Source: a virus. Taken from it: a stretch of 23,747 nucleotides of DNA. Position numbers and translations under genes: made by a program. The notes under the pieces are model-generated. The model saw only the letters and a list, made by a program, of their open reading frames with translations. It was not told where the DNA came from and ran no database searches. This document shows positions 14,068-22,267 of the stretch, in pieces (position 1 is the first letter of the stretch; each line of letters begins with the position of its first letter). Where the stretch lies: IMG/VR virus record IMGVR_UViG_3300042397_000002, positions 1 to 23,747 of that record; one strand, given 5' to 3'.

Positions 14068-14523
14068 ATGCCAACAATCAATCAACTATCAGGCATCAGC
14101 CAAGTCTCTGGCGGTGATCTGCTTCCGGTTTATGTCTCCAACAATGGTGATGCTCGCAAGGTTTCGATCACGCAGCTGCTGCAATACTTCCAACAGACGT
14201 TTGCATCACCTACCGTGTCCACCAACCTGTACACACCAGCCACTGGCTTCAATATCACAGTCCCAACGCCTGTCAGCGAGCAACAATGGATGGTCATTCA
14301 GCCTGCTGGCACTCTGGCCGCAGGCACGATCACATTGCCTTTGAACACTGGTGTACCTGATGGCACGCAAGTGTTGGTGACCACCACTCAAATCATCACC
14401 AGCTTTACGCTTGCAGTCAATGGTGCAGCCAATGCTTACGGTGCGCCAACAACATTGGCAGCCAATGCGTTCTTTACCATGCGCTTCTACCAAGCCACAA
14501 ATTCGTGGTATCGCGTTGCTTAA
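14068..14523 (+). CDS. Probable virion protein, beta-rich, fibre-tip-like N-terminus
   Basis: A 151-aa protein rich in Thr, Val, Ala and Gly, predicted to be all-beta. The N-terminus MPTINQLSGISQVSGGDLLP followed by VYVSNNGDARKVSITQLLQY strongly resembles the short N-terminal segment seen in many phage tail fibres and adaptors (xINxLPxxSxxxxGDxxPVYxxxxGDxRKxS). The rest reads like a jelly-roll or Ig-like sandwich. It sits among head and tail genes between gp4-like and gp10-like proteins, so it may be a capsid decoration or tail component. No catalytic motif is visible. Confidence 0.68.
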   Translation: MPTINQLSGISQVSGGDLLPVYVSNNGDARKVSITQLLQYFQQTFASPTVSTNLYTPATGFNITVPTPVSEQQWMVIQPAGTLAAGTITLPLNTGVPDGTQVLVTTTQIITSFTLAVNGAANAYGAPTTLAANAFFTMRFYQATNSWYRVA

Positions 14524-14539
14524 TTTTTAGGAGAACACC

Positions 14540-14833
14540 ATGTCCGTAGTCAATCAATTCAGCCCACGCCTTGGCTCAAACCAAGTTGTCACACCAGCAG
14601 CTTCATCTGCAAGCATCACCATCAACCAACAGGACAAAGCAGTCCGTTTGGTCAACAGTGGTGCCAACATTTGCTACGTGCGAATCGGTGATGGTGCTGC
14701 AACCACAGCAGACATTCCTGTTCGTGCCAACAGCGAGATCATCATTCGCAAGTCAACAGAAGACACTGCTTTGTCGCACATTTCGGCATCTGGCACCACA
14801 TTGAACGTGGCCACAGGAGAAGGTGGCATCTAA
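14540..14833 (+). CDS. Small beta-rich probable virion protein
   Basis: A 97-aa protein with MSVVNQFSPRLGSNQVVTPA at the start, then NQQDKAVRLVNSGANICYVR and IGDGAATTADIPVRANSEII. The pattern (VRLVNSG...CYVRIGDG.ATTADxPV) recurs in small phage proteins of unknown role beside structural genes. It is strand-rich and lacks charged clusters, compatible with a decoration or head-tail surface protein. TAGGAG lies 7 nt before the ATG. The last base of its stop is the first base of the next ATG (TAATG at 14831-14835), which implies coupled translation. Confidence 0.68.
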   Translation: MSVVNQFSPRLGSNQVVTPAASSASITINQQDKAVRLVNSGANICYVRIGDGAATTADIPVRANSEIIIRKSTEDTALSHISASGTTLNVATGEGGI

Positions 14834-15117
14834 TGGCCACCAAGGACTCAAGACTCGCTCGCGTTGGTGTGGAAGGCTACAACAAGCCAAAACGCACGCC
14901 AGCGCATCCGACCAAAAGCCACGTTGTTGTGGCCAAGGCCGGTGACCAAGTGAAGACAATTCGCTTTGGTCAGCAAGGCGTGTCTGGTTCTCCAAAGAAG
15001 GAAGGCGAGTCCAAGACAGACAAGACCCGTCGAGAATCATTCAAGGCCAGGCACGCTGAGAACATTGCCAAGGGCAAGATGAGCGCAGCGTACTGGGCCA
15101 ACAAGGTCAAGTGGTAA
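14833..15117 (+). CDS. Conserved basic phage protein of unknown function
   Basis: A 94-aa basic protein with a recognisable layout: RLARVGVEGYNKPKRTPAHP, then KSHVVVAKAGDQVKTIRFGQ-QGVSG, a Lys/Ser/Glu linker, and RRESFKARHAENIAKGKMSA followed by AYWANKVKW. The combination KSHVVVAK...IRFGQQGV...SFKARH..NI.KGK.SAAYWA.KVKW is widespread in environmental phages, as I remember, always among structural genes. No function is established. It follows the preceding gene by a 1-bp TAATG overlap. High Lys content and two well-conserved halves suggest a small structural or nucleic-acid-binding virion protein. Confidence 0.75.
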   Translation: MATKDSRLARVGVEGYNKPKRTPAHPTKSHVVVAKAGDQVKTIRFGQQGVSGSPKKEGESKTDKTRRESFKARHAENIAKGKMSAAYWANKVKW

Positions 15118-15120
15118 GCC

Positions 15121-16533
15121 ATGCAAATCCCAATCCTAAACGGCATCTACGCTGACAACACGCCAGAGTTGCGCACCAGTTATCCTGTGAACATGATGCC
15201 GGTGCCAAAGAAGTCTGGCATCAGCAATGGATTCCTGCGTCCAGGCGATGGCATTGTGGCCAATGGCACAGGACCAGGCATCGACCGTGGCGGCATCAAC
15301 TGGAATGGTGTCTGCTATCGAGTCATGGGCACCAAGCTGGTGTCTGTGGCCAGCAATGGAGCTGTGACGACTTTGGGCGATGTTGGTGGGCCAGTTACTG
15401 ATCTGGTGACACTTGACTACAGCTTCGACTTGCTTGGTATTGCATCCGGTGGTCGGCTGTACTTCTGGGACCCAGTCGCGTCCACACTTACGCAGAACAC
15501 TGACCCAGACCTTGGTGTGGTGCTCGACTTCTGCTGGGTCGATGGCTATTTCATGACCACAGACGGTGCCAATTTGGTCGTGACTGAGCTGTCCAATCCA
15601 CTGACTGTTAATCCATTAAAGTATGGCAGCTCAGAAGTTGACCCAGACCCTGTGGTCGCACTCATTAAGTTGCGCAACGAGGTCTATGCGCTTAACAGCA
15701 ACACCATCGAGGTCTTTGACAACGTTGGTGGCGAGTTGTTTCCATTCGCACGAATCGATGGAGCACAAGTTCAAAAGGGTGTTCTTGGAACGCACGCATG
15801 CTGCATCTTCATTGAACGCATTGCATTTTTGGGTGGTGGCCGCAACGAAGCGCCATCGATCTACATTGGCGCGGCTGCGACAACTCAGAAACTCAGCACG
15901 CAAGAGATCGACAATCTGTTGTTGCAATACACAGAAGCGCAGTTAGTGCGTGTGCAACTTGAAGCACGCAACGACAAAAACCATCAGCACCTCTATGTGC
16001 ACTTGCCAGATCGCACCATTGTCTATGACGCATCAGCATCTGAGGCATTGGGCGAGCCTGTCTGGTTTACGCTGGCCAGCACTGTGGTTGACTTTGCACA
16101 GTATCGCGCACGCAACATGGTCTGGATTTATGACAAGTGGCTAGTTGGCGATCCACAATCCAGCGCCATTGGTTACTTTGTGCAAAATACTGGTGAGCAT
16201 TGGGGCCAGCAAGTGCGCTGGGAATTTGGCACGCTGATCGTCTACAACGAGAGCAATGGTGCGATCTTCAATGAGCTTGAGTTGGTCAGTTTGACTGGAA
16301 GCGTGGCACTAGGTAAAAACCCGCAGATCAGCACCAGCTACAGCGTAGACGGTAAGGCATGGAGCCAAGACAAAAGCATCACAGTTGGAACGACTGGAAA
16401 CACCGTCAAGCGCCTGGCATGGTTCCAACAAGGGCACATGCGCAACTGGCGCATCCAACGTTTCCGTGGTGATAGCGATGCCCATGTATCATTCATTCGA
16501 CTTGAAGCACAGATTGAGGCATTGGCGTACTAA
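15121..16533 (+). CDS. P22 gp10-like packaged-DNA stabilization (tail tube) protein
   Basis: A 470-aa protein, nearly the same length as P22 gp10 (472 aa). It opens with MQIPILNGIYADNTPELRTS and YPVNMMPVPKKSGISNGFLR, typical of the family (a YPVN-type motif followed by a GF-LRPGDGI segment). The body is strand-rich with repeated blocks such as FDLLGIASGGRLYFWDP and DGYFMTTDGANLVVTELSNP, compatible with a beta-propeller-like fold. In P22, gp10 extends the gp4 collar, seals the channel and supports needle and tailspike. The stop shares one base with the fibre start (TAATG, 16531-16535). Confidence 0.9.
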   Translation: MQIPILNGIYADNTPELRTSYPVNMMPVPKKSGISNGFLRPGDGIVANGTGPGIDRGGINWNGVCYRVMGTKLVSVASNGAVTTLGDVGGPVTDLVTLDYSFDLLGIASGGRLYFWDPVASTLTQNTDPDLGVVLDFCWVDGYFMTTDGANLVVTELSNPLTVNPLKYGSSEVDPDPVVALIKLRNEVYALNSNTIEVFDNVGGELFPFARIDGAQVQKGVLGTHACCIFIERIAFLGGGRNEAPSIYIGAAATTQKLSTQEIDNLLLQYTEAQLVRVQLEARNDKNHQHLYVHLPDRTIVYDASASEALGEPVWFTLASTVVDFAQYRARNMVWIYDKWLVGDPQSSAIGYFVQNTGEHWGQQVRWEFGTLIVYNESNGAIFNELELVSLTGSVALGKNPQISTSYSVDGKAWSQDKSITVGTTGNTVKRLAWFQQGHMRNWRIQRFRGDSDAHVSFIRLEAQIEALAY

Positions 16534-19010
16534 TGGCAACCGCACCAACATCCCGCAGACTCAATCTGACGCGAGATCAACTCGCTCAGTTTTTGACTGA
16601 TCAGCAACAGATCAGGCAGTTTGAACTGCTATTTTCCACAGTTGATGAATTGCAAGTCATTGTTGGAACTGACTTTGAGTACCAAGCAGACACAGCAGCG
16701 GCCACTGCAAATGAGGCACTTGCGCAATTCAGTGCATTGGCTCAGGACACGGCAGTTGAGGACGCTGTGCTCAATGCAAAAGTGCAACAGGCCTTGGATG
16801 CCGTGGCTCAATTTGCTCGAACACTTGAGCTTATTGCAACTGCGCCAGCCATCGAAAACAACAACTCGGTGGTGACAGATTACATTGACTTCAACACCAC
16901 CACGCCATCGCCAGCCGTGAAGGTTGGCCGAATGCATTGGAATGGCGGCTATACGCTAAACCTTGAAATGACACCTAATGTCAATCAAGCCATTGGCGAG
17001 TCGCAGTATTACTACATCAAGGCATCGGCAGCCATTGCCAAAGGTGAGCTGGTGATGTTTGATGGCGCAGTTGGTGCGTCTGGCGTGCTGAAGGGAAAAC
17101 CATCAACTGGCGTGACAAACGGCCAGCTCATTATGGGTGTGGCGGCAGAAGCCATCGCAAACAATGGCTTTGGCCTTGTCTCCAGTTTTGGTTTGGTGCG
17201 CGGCTTCAACACCACAGGCACACCTTATGGTGAGGTCTGGGCAGACGGTGACATCCTGTACTACAACCCATCATTTGCTGGTGGCCTAACAAAGAATTTG
17301 CCAACAGCTCCAACCCCTCATGTGGTTGTTGCAGCCGTGGTCAACGCTGCCACAGCAGGCTCTGGCTCAGTTTTTGTCAGAGTTCAAGCCGAGCCATTGG
17401 TCAGTCAACTGTCTGATGTTTACGCACCAACACCAGCCAATAATGATGTGCTGATTTATGATTCAGTTCAACAACGTTGGGAAAATGGACCTATCAGCGC
17501 AGCTGGTGGTGTTACATCAGTCACCGGCACTTCACCTGTCGTATCGTCTGGCGGTACGACACCAGCAATTAGCCTTGCATCAGGTTATGGTGACACGCAA
17601 AACCCATACGCGAGCAAGACAGCCAACTACTTCTTGGCGGCTCCTAATGGTTCAGCTGGCGCTCCAACATTCCGAGCAATGGTTGCGGCTGATGTTCCAA
17701 CATTGAATCAGAACACGACAGGAACAGCATCCAATGTGACTGGCACAGTGGCAATTGCCAATGGTGGAACTGGTGCAACCACAGCAGCGGCAGCGCGTAC
17801 AAACTTGGGCGCGACGACAGTCGGCTCAAACTTTTTCACGCTTGCAAATCCAAGTGCTGTAACGTACACACGCATCAATGCTGACAACAGCATATCCACT
17901 CTGGACGCTGCAACATTCAGAACAGCCATTGGTGCAGGCACAGGCAACGGCACAGTGACTGGTGTTACGGCCTCATCGCCACTGGCATCGTCTGGTGGAA
18001 CAGCGCCAAACATCACGATCACTGGATCGGCCCTGACTAAGACAGACGACACCAACGTCACGCTAACTCTTGGAGGTTCACCAACCACAGCATTGCTGGC
18101 AGCAGCATCGCTAACTCTTGGATGGACTGGTCAGCTTTCCGTCAGCCGTGGTGGCACTGGCCTGTCGTCATTGACCGCAGGGTATATCCCTTACGGCAAC
18201 GGAACAGGTGCGTTCAGCAACAGTTCAAACCTGTATTTCAGCGGCACAAATCTTGCACTTGGTACGACAGCCCCAGACGTTTTTGGTCGTGGGTATAGTC
18301 GGATTTTCGGCATCGACAGCGCCAGCAATGCGGCAATTGAATTAAATGGTGCGGCAGGTAACGCTGTTTATTTTGACATGGGTATCGCAAATTCCCGAGC
18401 TGTCAACATTTACGCAGACTCTACATCTGGTGCTTTATCAACGATTGGCTCAAAAGTCTTCTCGATCGGAACCAATAGCACACCAGCGATTGTGATCGAC
18501 ACAAGCCAGAACGTGTTTCCAAACACAGACAACGCAAAAACGCTTGGCGCAGCAGGCAACCGCTGGTCTGTGGTTTATGCTGGTACGGGCACCATCAACA
18601 CCTCTGACGCACGTCAAAAGACACCAGTGTCTTCGATGAGTCAGCCAGAGATTGCTGCGGCCACACAGTTGGCTCGTGAGATTGGAACATTCAAGTTCAT
18701 GTCGGCAATATCTCAAAAAGGCGACAGAGCACGACTTCACGTTGGGATGACAGTGCAGCGAGCTATTGAGATAATGCAGTCTCATGGCCTTGATCCAATG
18801 ATGTATGGGTTTATCTGCTACGACGAATGGGATCGACAAGAGATCAACATTGCAGAACGATGCGATGAAGATGGAAATGTCTTGGAAGAAGCAAAAACCT
18901 TTGTCACAGAGGCTGGCAACAGATATGGATTTCGTACAGATGAACTTCTTTTGTTCATCGCCAGAGGATTTGAAGAAAGACTCACACTAATTGAAAGGCA
19001 AGTTTTATGA
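16533..19010 (+). CDS. Tail fibre with C-terminal S74 intramolecular chaperone domain
   Basis: An 825-aa fibre. Residues 1-110 are helical, possibly an anchor (SRRLNLTRDQLAQFLTDQQQ). Residues about 115-290 form a strand-rich module (YIDFNTTTPSPAVKVGRMHW ... GELVMFDGAVG ... DGDILYYNPSFAGG). The middle holds fibre repeats: AIANGGTGATTAAAARTNLG near 408-427 and SVSRGGTGLSSLTAGYIPYG near 535. The C-terminus is a Peptidase_S74 domain: SDARQKTPVSS with Ser691-Asp692 at the expected autocleavage point, then KGDRARLHVGMTVQRAIEIM, in place of the usual HVG-(F/V)-IAQE type sequence. Such chaperones trimerise the fibre and then cut themselves off. It lies in the position of the P22 needle gene 26. CGCTAACTCTTGGA is repeated at 18061 and 18109, a local duplication. 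Confidence 0.9.
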   Translation: MATAPTSRRLNLTRDQLAQFLTDQQQIRQFELLFSTVDELQVIVGTDFEYQADTAAATANEALAQFSALAQDTAVEDAVLNAKVQQALDAVAQFARTLELIATAPAIENNNSVVTDYIDFNTTTPSPAVKVGRMHWNGGYTLNLEMTPNVNQAIGESQYYYIKASAAIAKGELVMFDGAVGASGVLKGKPSTGVTNGQLIMGVAAEAIANNGFGLVSSFGLVRGFNTTGTPYGEVWADGDILYYNPSFAGGLTKNLPTAPTPHVVVAAVVNAATAGSGSVFVRVQAEPLVSQLSDVYAPTPANNDVLIYDSVQQRWENGPISAAGGVTSVTGTSPVVSSGGTTPAISLASGYGDTQNPYASKTANYFLAAPNGSAGAPTFRAMVAADVPTLNQNTTGTASNVTGTVAIANGGTGATTAAAARTNLGATTVGSNFFTLANPSAVTYTRINADNSISTLDAATFRTAIGAGTGNGTVTGVTASSPLASSGGTAPNITITGSALTKTDDTNVTLTLGGSPTTALLAAASLTLGWTGQLSVSRGGTGLSSLTAGYIPYGNGTGAFSNSSNLYFSGTNLALGTTAPDVFGRGYSRIFGIDSASNAAIELNGAAGNAVYFDMGIANSRAVNIYADSTSGALSTIGSKVFSIGTNSTPAIVIDTSQNVFPNTDNAKTLGAAGNRWSVVYAGTGTINTSDARQKTPVSSMSQPEIAAATQLAREIGTFKFMSAISQKGDRARLHVGMTVQRAIEIMQSHGLDPMMYGFICYDEWDRQEINIAERCDEDGNVLEEAKTFVTEAGNRYGFRTDELLLFIARGFEERLTLIERQVL

Positions 19011-19342
19011 CCGTATCCATCAAGGTTCTGATCCCACCAAAACAGGCTGAGAACTCACAAACCACGCAGTACACAGCAGTGAACTGCAAGGCGATCATCG
19101 ATAAGTTCACGATCACCAACACCAGCGCAGGCAATGTGACCATCAGCATCAACTTGGTGACCAGTGGCGGCACAGCTGGTGCATCAAACCTGATCATGGA
19201 CACTCGCGCCATTGCACCCGATGAGACTTACACCTGTCCCGAGCTAGTTGGCCAGGCATTGGAATCTGGCAGCTTCATCAGCACCATTGCCAGCGCAGCC
19301 ACATCGCTGACCATCCGCGCCTCTGGCCGCGAAATCACTTAA
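19007..19342 (+). CDS. Small beta-rich virion-associated protein
   Basis: A 111-aa protein with QTTQYTAVNCKAIIDKFTIT, NTSAGNVTISINLVTSGGTA and ETYTCPELVGQALESGSFIS. The pattern QYTA.NCKAIIDKFT.TNTS...V is frequent in small phage proteins next to fibre genes. It looks like an all-beta sandwich without catalytic residues. Its ATG overlaps the fibre stop (ATGA, 19007-19010), so it is made together with the fibre. It may be a fibre-associated or capsid surface protein. The two cysteines (in VNCKA and YTCPE) might form a structural pair. No firm function. Confidence 0.7.
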   Translation: MTVSIKVLIPPKQAENSQTTQYTAVNCKAIIDKFTITNTSAGNVTISINLVTSGGTAGASNLIMDTRAIAPDETYTCPELVGQALESGSFISTIASAATSLTIRASGREIT

Positions 19343-19356
19343 TCAAGGAGAACAGC

Positions 19357-19758
19357 ATGGACAAATTCATGATGATGCCCAAGGGCTTTATGGGCTTGCC
19401 GATGGAGGAAGAATTCATCAGCACAGCCGAGAACAAGAAAAACACCAAGATCGCCATTGACGACTGGATGCTCGGCCCTGAGAATCCAAGCAATGAGCCA
19501 ACAGCCAACAAGACCTACTGGATCGCAGTGGGCAAAGCCATGCAAGTGGACGAAAAAGAAGCTCGTCGTCGTCGCTGCTCGAACTGCGAGTACTACGACA
19601 ACAGCACCATGACGCAGGCAAAGATGGAGCGAATCCCACGCAACGAGTGGGACACCAATGCTGGTTTCCGTGGTTATTGCACCAAATTCAAGTTCATCTG
19701 CCACGACCTGCGCGTCTGCCAGGCATGGGAAGAGCGTGAATTTGAAATGGAAGATTGA
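19357..19758 (+). CDS. Cys-rich, HiPIP-like phage protein
   Basis: A 133-aa protein with five cysteines: Cys74 and Cys77 in RRRRCSNCEYYDN, Cys108 in GYCTKF, Cys115 and Cys121 in FICHDLRVCQAWEE. The spacing C-x2-C ... GYC-x-x-F ... C-x-x-W resembles high-potential iron-sulfur proteins, which bind a 4Fe-4S cluster, though a zinc knuckle is an alternative. The first 70 residues contain MMMPKGFMGLPMEEEFIS and a Trp-containing acidic segment with no known match. An AAGGAG site lies 7-8 nt before ATG. It lies in the late operon between fibre and ejection genes, an unexpected place for a redox protein; it could be virion-associated. Confidence 0.72.
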   Translation: MDKFMMMPKGFMGLPMEEEFISTAENKKNTKIAIDDWMLGPENPSNEPTANKTYWIAVGKAMQVDEKEARRRRCSNCEYYDNSTMTQAKMERIPRNEWDTNAGFRGYCTKFKFICHDLRVCQAWEEREFEMED

Positions 19759-19762
19759 CCAA

Positions 19763-19846
19763 ATGCCAAAATGTGGGAAAATAGTCAGCACTGAGCCGTT
19801 CGAGCCGCCAGTAGCTCACAAGCCCCTGCACAGGAGTTTTCGATGA
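19763..19846 (+). CDS. Possible 27-aa mini-gene
   Basis: A short frame, MPKCGKIVSTEPFEPPVAHK followed by PLHRSFR, fills the gap between the Cys-rich gene and the cupin gene exactly: it starts 5 nt after one stop and its TGA overlaps the next ATG (ATGA, 19843-19846), the coupling style used throughout this operon. A GGAAG lies about 9 nt upstream. No domain can be assigned. The alternative is a simple leader region for the cupin gene, whose own AGGAG ribosome binding site lies inside this frame. Confidence 0.35.
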   Translation: MPKCGKIVSTEPFEPPVAHKPLHRSFR

Positions 19847-20301
19847 GTCATGTTGCGGTTCAGGAAGTCAAAGCTGGCGTGCCAGCCGAGCACCTACCAA
19901 TCTATCGCCTAGAGGCCGAGCTGCTCAAGCTGCCTCAGGTGGACATGCCTGTCGATCACGACTTCTGCAATGGCCTGTACGCTCGGACAATGCACATTCC
20001 TGCTGGCACCGTTTTGACTGGTGCAATCCATAAAGAAGAATCGTTTTTCTTGGTGCGCAAGGGCGAGCTGATCGTCAGCACAGACAACGGCCCACGCACT
20101 CTTAAACCAGGCGACATGAGCGTCTCCAAGATCGGCACCAAGCGTGCCGGCATTGCTTTGACTGAAGTCGAAGTCACCACATTTCACGCAAACCCAAGCA
20201 ACGAGCAAGACCCACAAGCGCTGTGGGATATGTTCACTATTCCAGCGCCAGCAACAGCTCTTGAAACTGCACAGAAAGCGCAATTGGAGGAATCAAAATG
20301 A
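19843..20301 (+). CDS. Cupin-fold phage protein
   Basis: A 152-aa protein with a single small cupin barrel. NGLYARTMHIPAGTVLTGAI-HKEESFFLVRKGELIV covers cupin motif 1 (G-x5-H-x3-E/FxG-like: His, Glu and the KGEL turn), and PRTLKPGDMSVSKIGTKRAG covers motif 2. The metal-binding set is incomplete: His in AIHKEES and Glu are present, but motif 2 lacks an obvious His, so it may be non-catalytic and structural. The N-terminal 40 residues and the Ala/Gln-rich tail are extra. It sits where P22 has gene 14 (172 aa, assembly factor for ejection proteins), directly before the gp7-like gene with an ATGA overlap (20298-20301). AGGAG precedes the ATG. Confidence 0.78.
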   Translation: MSHVAVQEVKAGVPAEHLPIYRLEAELLKLPQVDMPVDHDFCNGLYARTMHIPAGTVLTGAIHKEESFFLVRKGELIVSTDNGPRTLKPGDMSVSKIGTKRAGIALTEVEVTTFHANPSNEQDPQALWDMFTIPAPATALETAQKAQLEESK

Positions 20302-20945
20302 CATTTGGATTATCAGGAGCAGCACTAGCAGGCATTGCCGTTGGTGGTGCCACACTCATCTCTGGCATGTCTCAAGCAGATGCTGCAGAAAGCGCAGCAG
20401 CAGCACAAGCAGGTTCAGCACAACAAGGTATTGATGAACAACGCAGGCAGTTTGATGCAGTTCAAAAATTACTTGCACCTTACGTTTCTGCCGGAGCGCC
20501 AGCACTAGAAGCACAACAAGCATTTCTTGGCCTTCGTGGGCCAGAGGCAGAACGTGCGGCCATTGAGCGCATCAGAGGTGGTGAAACATTTCAAGCGTTA
20601 ACACAGCAAGGCGAGGAAGCACTGCTCCAGCGTGCATCTGCCACTGGTGGTCTGAGAGGTGGCAACATCCAAGGCGCACTGGCTCAGTTTCGTCCACAAC
20701 TCTTGTCAAGCCTGATCGATCAGCAATATGGTCGACTCGGTGGAATGACAGCATTAGGACAGCAGTCTGCTGCCGGTGTTGGAGCTGCTGGTCAGCAAAC
20801 AGGCGTGAATGTGGCAAACTTACTTGGCCAACAAGGTGCAGCATTGGCTGGCGCTGAGATTGCACAGGGCAAAGCATTTGGTGCAATTCCCGCAGCAATC
20901 TCTGGTGGACTTGGATTATTTAGCGGTCTCGGAGGTAAATTCTGA
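20298..20945 (+). CDS. gp7-like DNA ejection (DNA transfer) protein
   Basis: A 215-aa Ala/Gly/Gln-rich protein (P22 gp7 is 229 aa). The N-terminus (LSGAALAGIAVGGATLISGM) is a hydrophobic helix that could insert in the host membrane or be processed, as gp7 is in P22. Next is a helical region and a conserved core GEEALLQRASATGGLRGGNI followed by QGALAQFRPQLL and DQQYGRLGGMTALGQQSAAG, the signature of phage DNA-transfer proteins of the p32 type. The C-terminus ends in a glycine-rich hydrophobic tail. Ejection proteins leave the virion before DNA and help it cross the cell envelope. It overlaps the next gene by one base (TGATG, 20943-20947). Confidence 0.85.
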   Translation: MTFGLSGAALAGIAVGGATLISGMSQADAAESAAAAQAGSAQQGIDEQRRQFDAVQKLLAPYVSAGAPALEAQQAFLGLRGPEAERAAIERIRGGETFQALTQQGEEALLQRASATGGLRGGNIQGALAQFRPQLLSSLIDQQYGRLGGMTALGQQSAAGVGAAGQQTGVNVANLLGQQGAALAGAEIAQGKAFGAIPAAISGGLGLFSGLGGKF

Positions 20946-22267
20946 TGCAACCTATTAACTATGGGGTTCAAATCGCTGACCCAACACAAGCATTCTTAGG
21001 TGCTTTTCAAACTGGTGCAAGCATTCAAGAGGCTCGACTCAAGCAAGAACAGCAACAGCAGCAAATGGCCAACCAGAAGTTGATCCAAGAAGGATTTGCA
21101 AAGTTGCGCCAGCCAGGTGCAACTGCTGCCGATTATGCAAATCTGTCAATGATGCTACCTGAGACGCAGGCAAAGTCTGTGCGCGAGAGTTTTAGCATGT
21201 TGTCAGGCGAGCGTCAGAATGCAGCACTGCAACAATCAGGACAAGTTTTTTCTGCATTCAAGGCAGGAAAGCCAGAGATTGCCATCAGCCTGCTCGATCA
21301 ACAGATCGAAGGAAAACGCAACTCTGGAGACGAAGCTGGTGCTAAGTTCTTGGAGACATGGCGCGATGTGGCCAAAGAAAATCCAAAGGCAACTGAGGAC
21401 TACTTTGGATTCACCATCTCGCAAATGCCTGGTGGCGACAAAGTGATCACCAGCGCGATCGCACTTGAAGGTGAACGCAGAGCAAAAGAGAAGCAGCCAT
21501 ATGAACTGTTAAAACTCAGCTCTGAAGCTATCATCAAGGAACAGGAAGCTAAGTTTGCTCCTGAGAAATTCCTGACTGACATCAATCTGACAAAAGAACA
21601 GATCAATCAAGCTAAAGCAGCGGCATCCGCATCAAGAGCAGCAGCTGCGAAGTCTGGTGCAGATGCTAAACGTGCAGAAGCCGAGGCAAACCAGATTCTG
21701 CAAGGAATCATTCCTGCGGAAAAGCGTCCAGAGCTGGAGACAAAATTCCGCAAGGAATACAACGACCAGACCAAGCCATATCAGGAAGTCAAGTCTGCCT
21801 ACGGTCGCGTGCTCTCGTCAGAGGACAGCGCAGTTGGTGACTTGTCCTTGATCTTTGGTTACATGAAGATGTTGGACCCAGGCTCTGTAGTGCGTGAGGG
21901 TGAATTTGCCACAGCGCAGAACGCAGCTGGCGTGCCAGAGCGCATCACGAACATCTACAACAAGGTAGCAACTGGCCAGCGTCTCAGCCCATCGCAGCGC
22001 GAATCATTCAAAGGTCAGGCCAAAGGCCTGTACAACAGCGCATTGGAAGGCGAGAAAACAGTCCGCACAGGACTGGAGCGCATCTCCAAGGGTTACGGCC
22101 TCAACACAGAAAACATTTTCTACTCGGCCACAGAGCAAGCACCAGTTGGTGCACCACCTGCGCCAGCAGCAAACACCGTCAAGGTTGGCGGCCAGACATA
22201 CACTCGTCCTGCAAACTTCTCTGACGCTCAGTGGGCGGCATACAAGCAATCCGTGGGGGCTAAATGA
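20945..22267 (+). CDS. gp20-like internal virion (ejection) protein
   Basis: A 440-aa largely helical protein in the place of P22 gene 20 (471 aa). It has a Gln-rich N-terminal coiled coil (ARLKQEQQQQQMANQKLIQE), an Ala/Lys/Glu helical middle (residues about 180-240, KAAASASRAAAAKSGADAKR), and a conserved C-terminal domain with GDLSLIFGYMKMLDPGSVVR, EGEFATAQNAAGVPERITNI and LSPSQRESFKGQAKGLYNSA, a block I recognise from many podophage internal proteins. It ends in a short Pro/Ala linker and a YTRPANFSDAQWAAYKQ tail. It is expected to be packaged in the head and ejected. Its stop overlaps the next start (ATGA, 22264-22267). Confidence 0.85.
   Translation: MQPINYGVQIADPTQAFLGAFQTGASIQEARLKQEQQQQQMANQKLIQEGFAKLRQPGATAADYANLSMMLPETQAKSVRESFSMLSGERQNAALQQSGQVFSAFKAGKPEIAISLLDQQIEGKRNSGDEAGAKFLETWRDVAKENPKATEDYFGFTISQMPGGDKVITSAIALEGERRAKEKQPYELLKLSSEAIIKEQEAKFAPEKFLTDINLTKEQINQAKAAASASRAAAAKSGADAKRAEAEANQILQGIIPAEKRPELETKFRKEYNDQTKPYQEVKSAYGRVLSSEDSAVGDLSLIFGYMKMLDPGSVVREGEFATAQNAAGVPERITNIYNKVATGQRLSPSQRESFKGQAKGLYNSALEGEKTVRTGLERISKGYGLNTENIFYSATEQAPVGAPPAPAANTVKVGGQTYTRPANFSDAQWAAYKQSVGAK

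Noticed and set aside
18061-18122. Repeated CGCTAACTCTTGGA in the fibre gene
   Set aside because: Only two 14-bp copies, both encoding the similar TLTLG/SLTLG strand; a simple local duplication common in fibre genes, not a separate element.
18450-18839. 129-codon minus-strand frame under the S74 domain
   Set aside because: Opposite strand of a recognisable chaperone domain; no start context or homology pattern.
19755-19782. Possible promoter TTGACC - 16 bp - GAAAAT before the cupin gene
   Set aside because: The -35 is good but the -10 matches only 4/6 and the spacing is short; it lies over a stop codon in a continuous operon, so chance is as likely.
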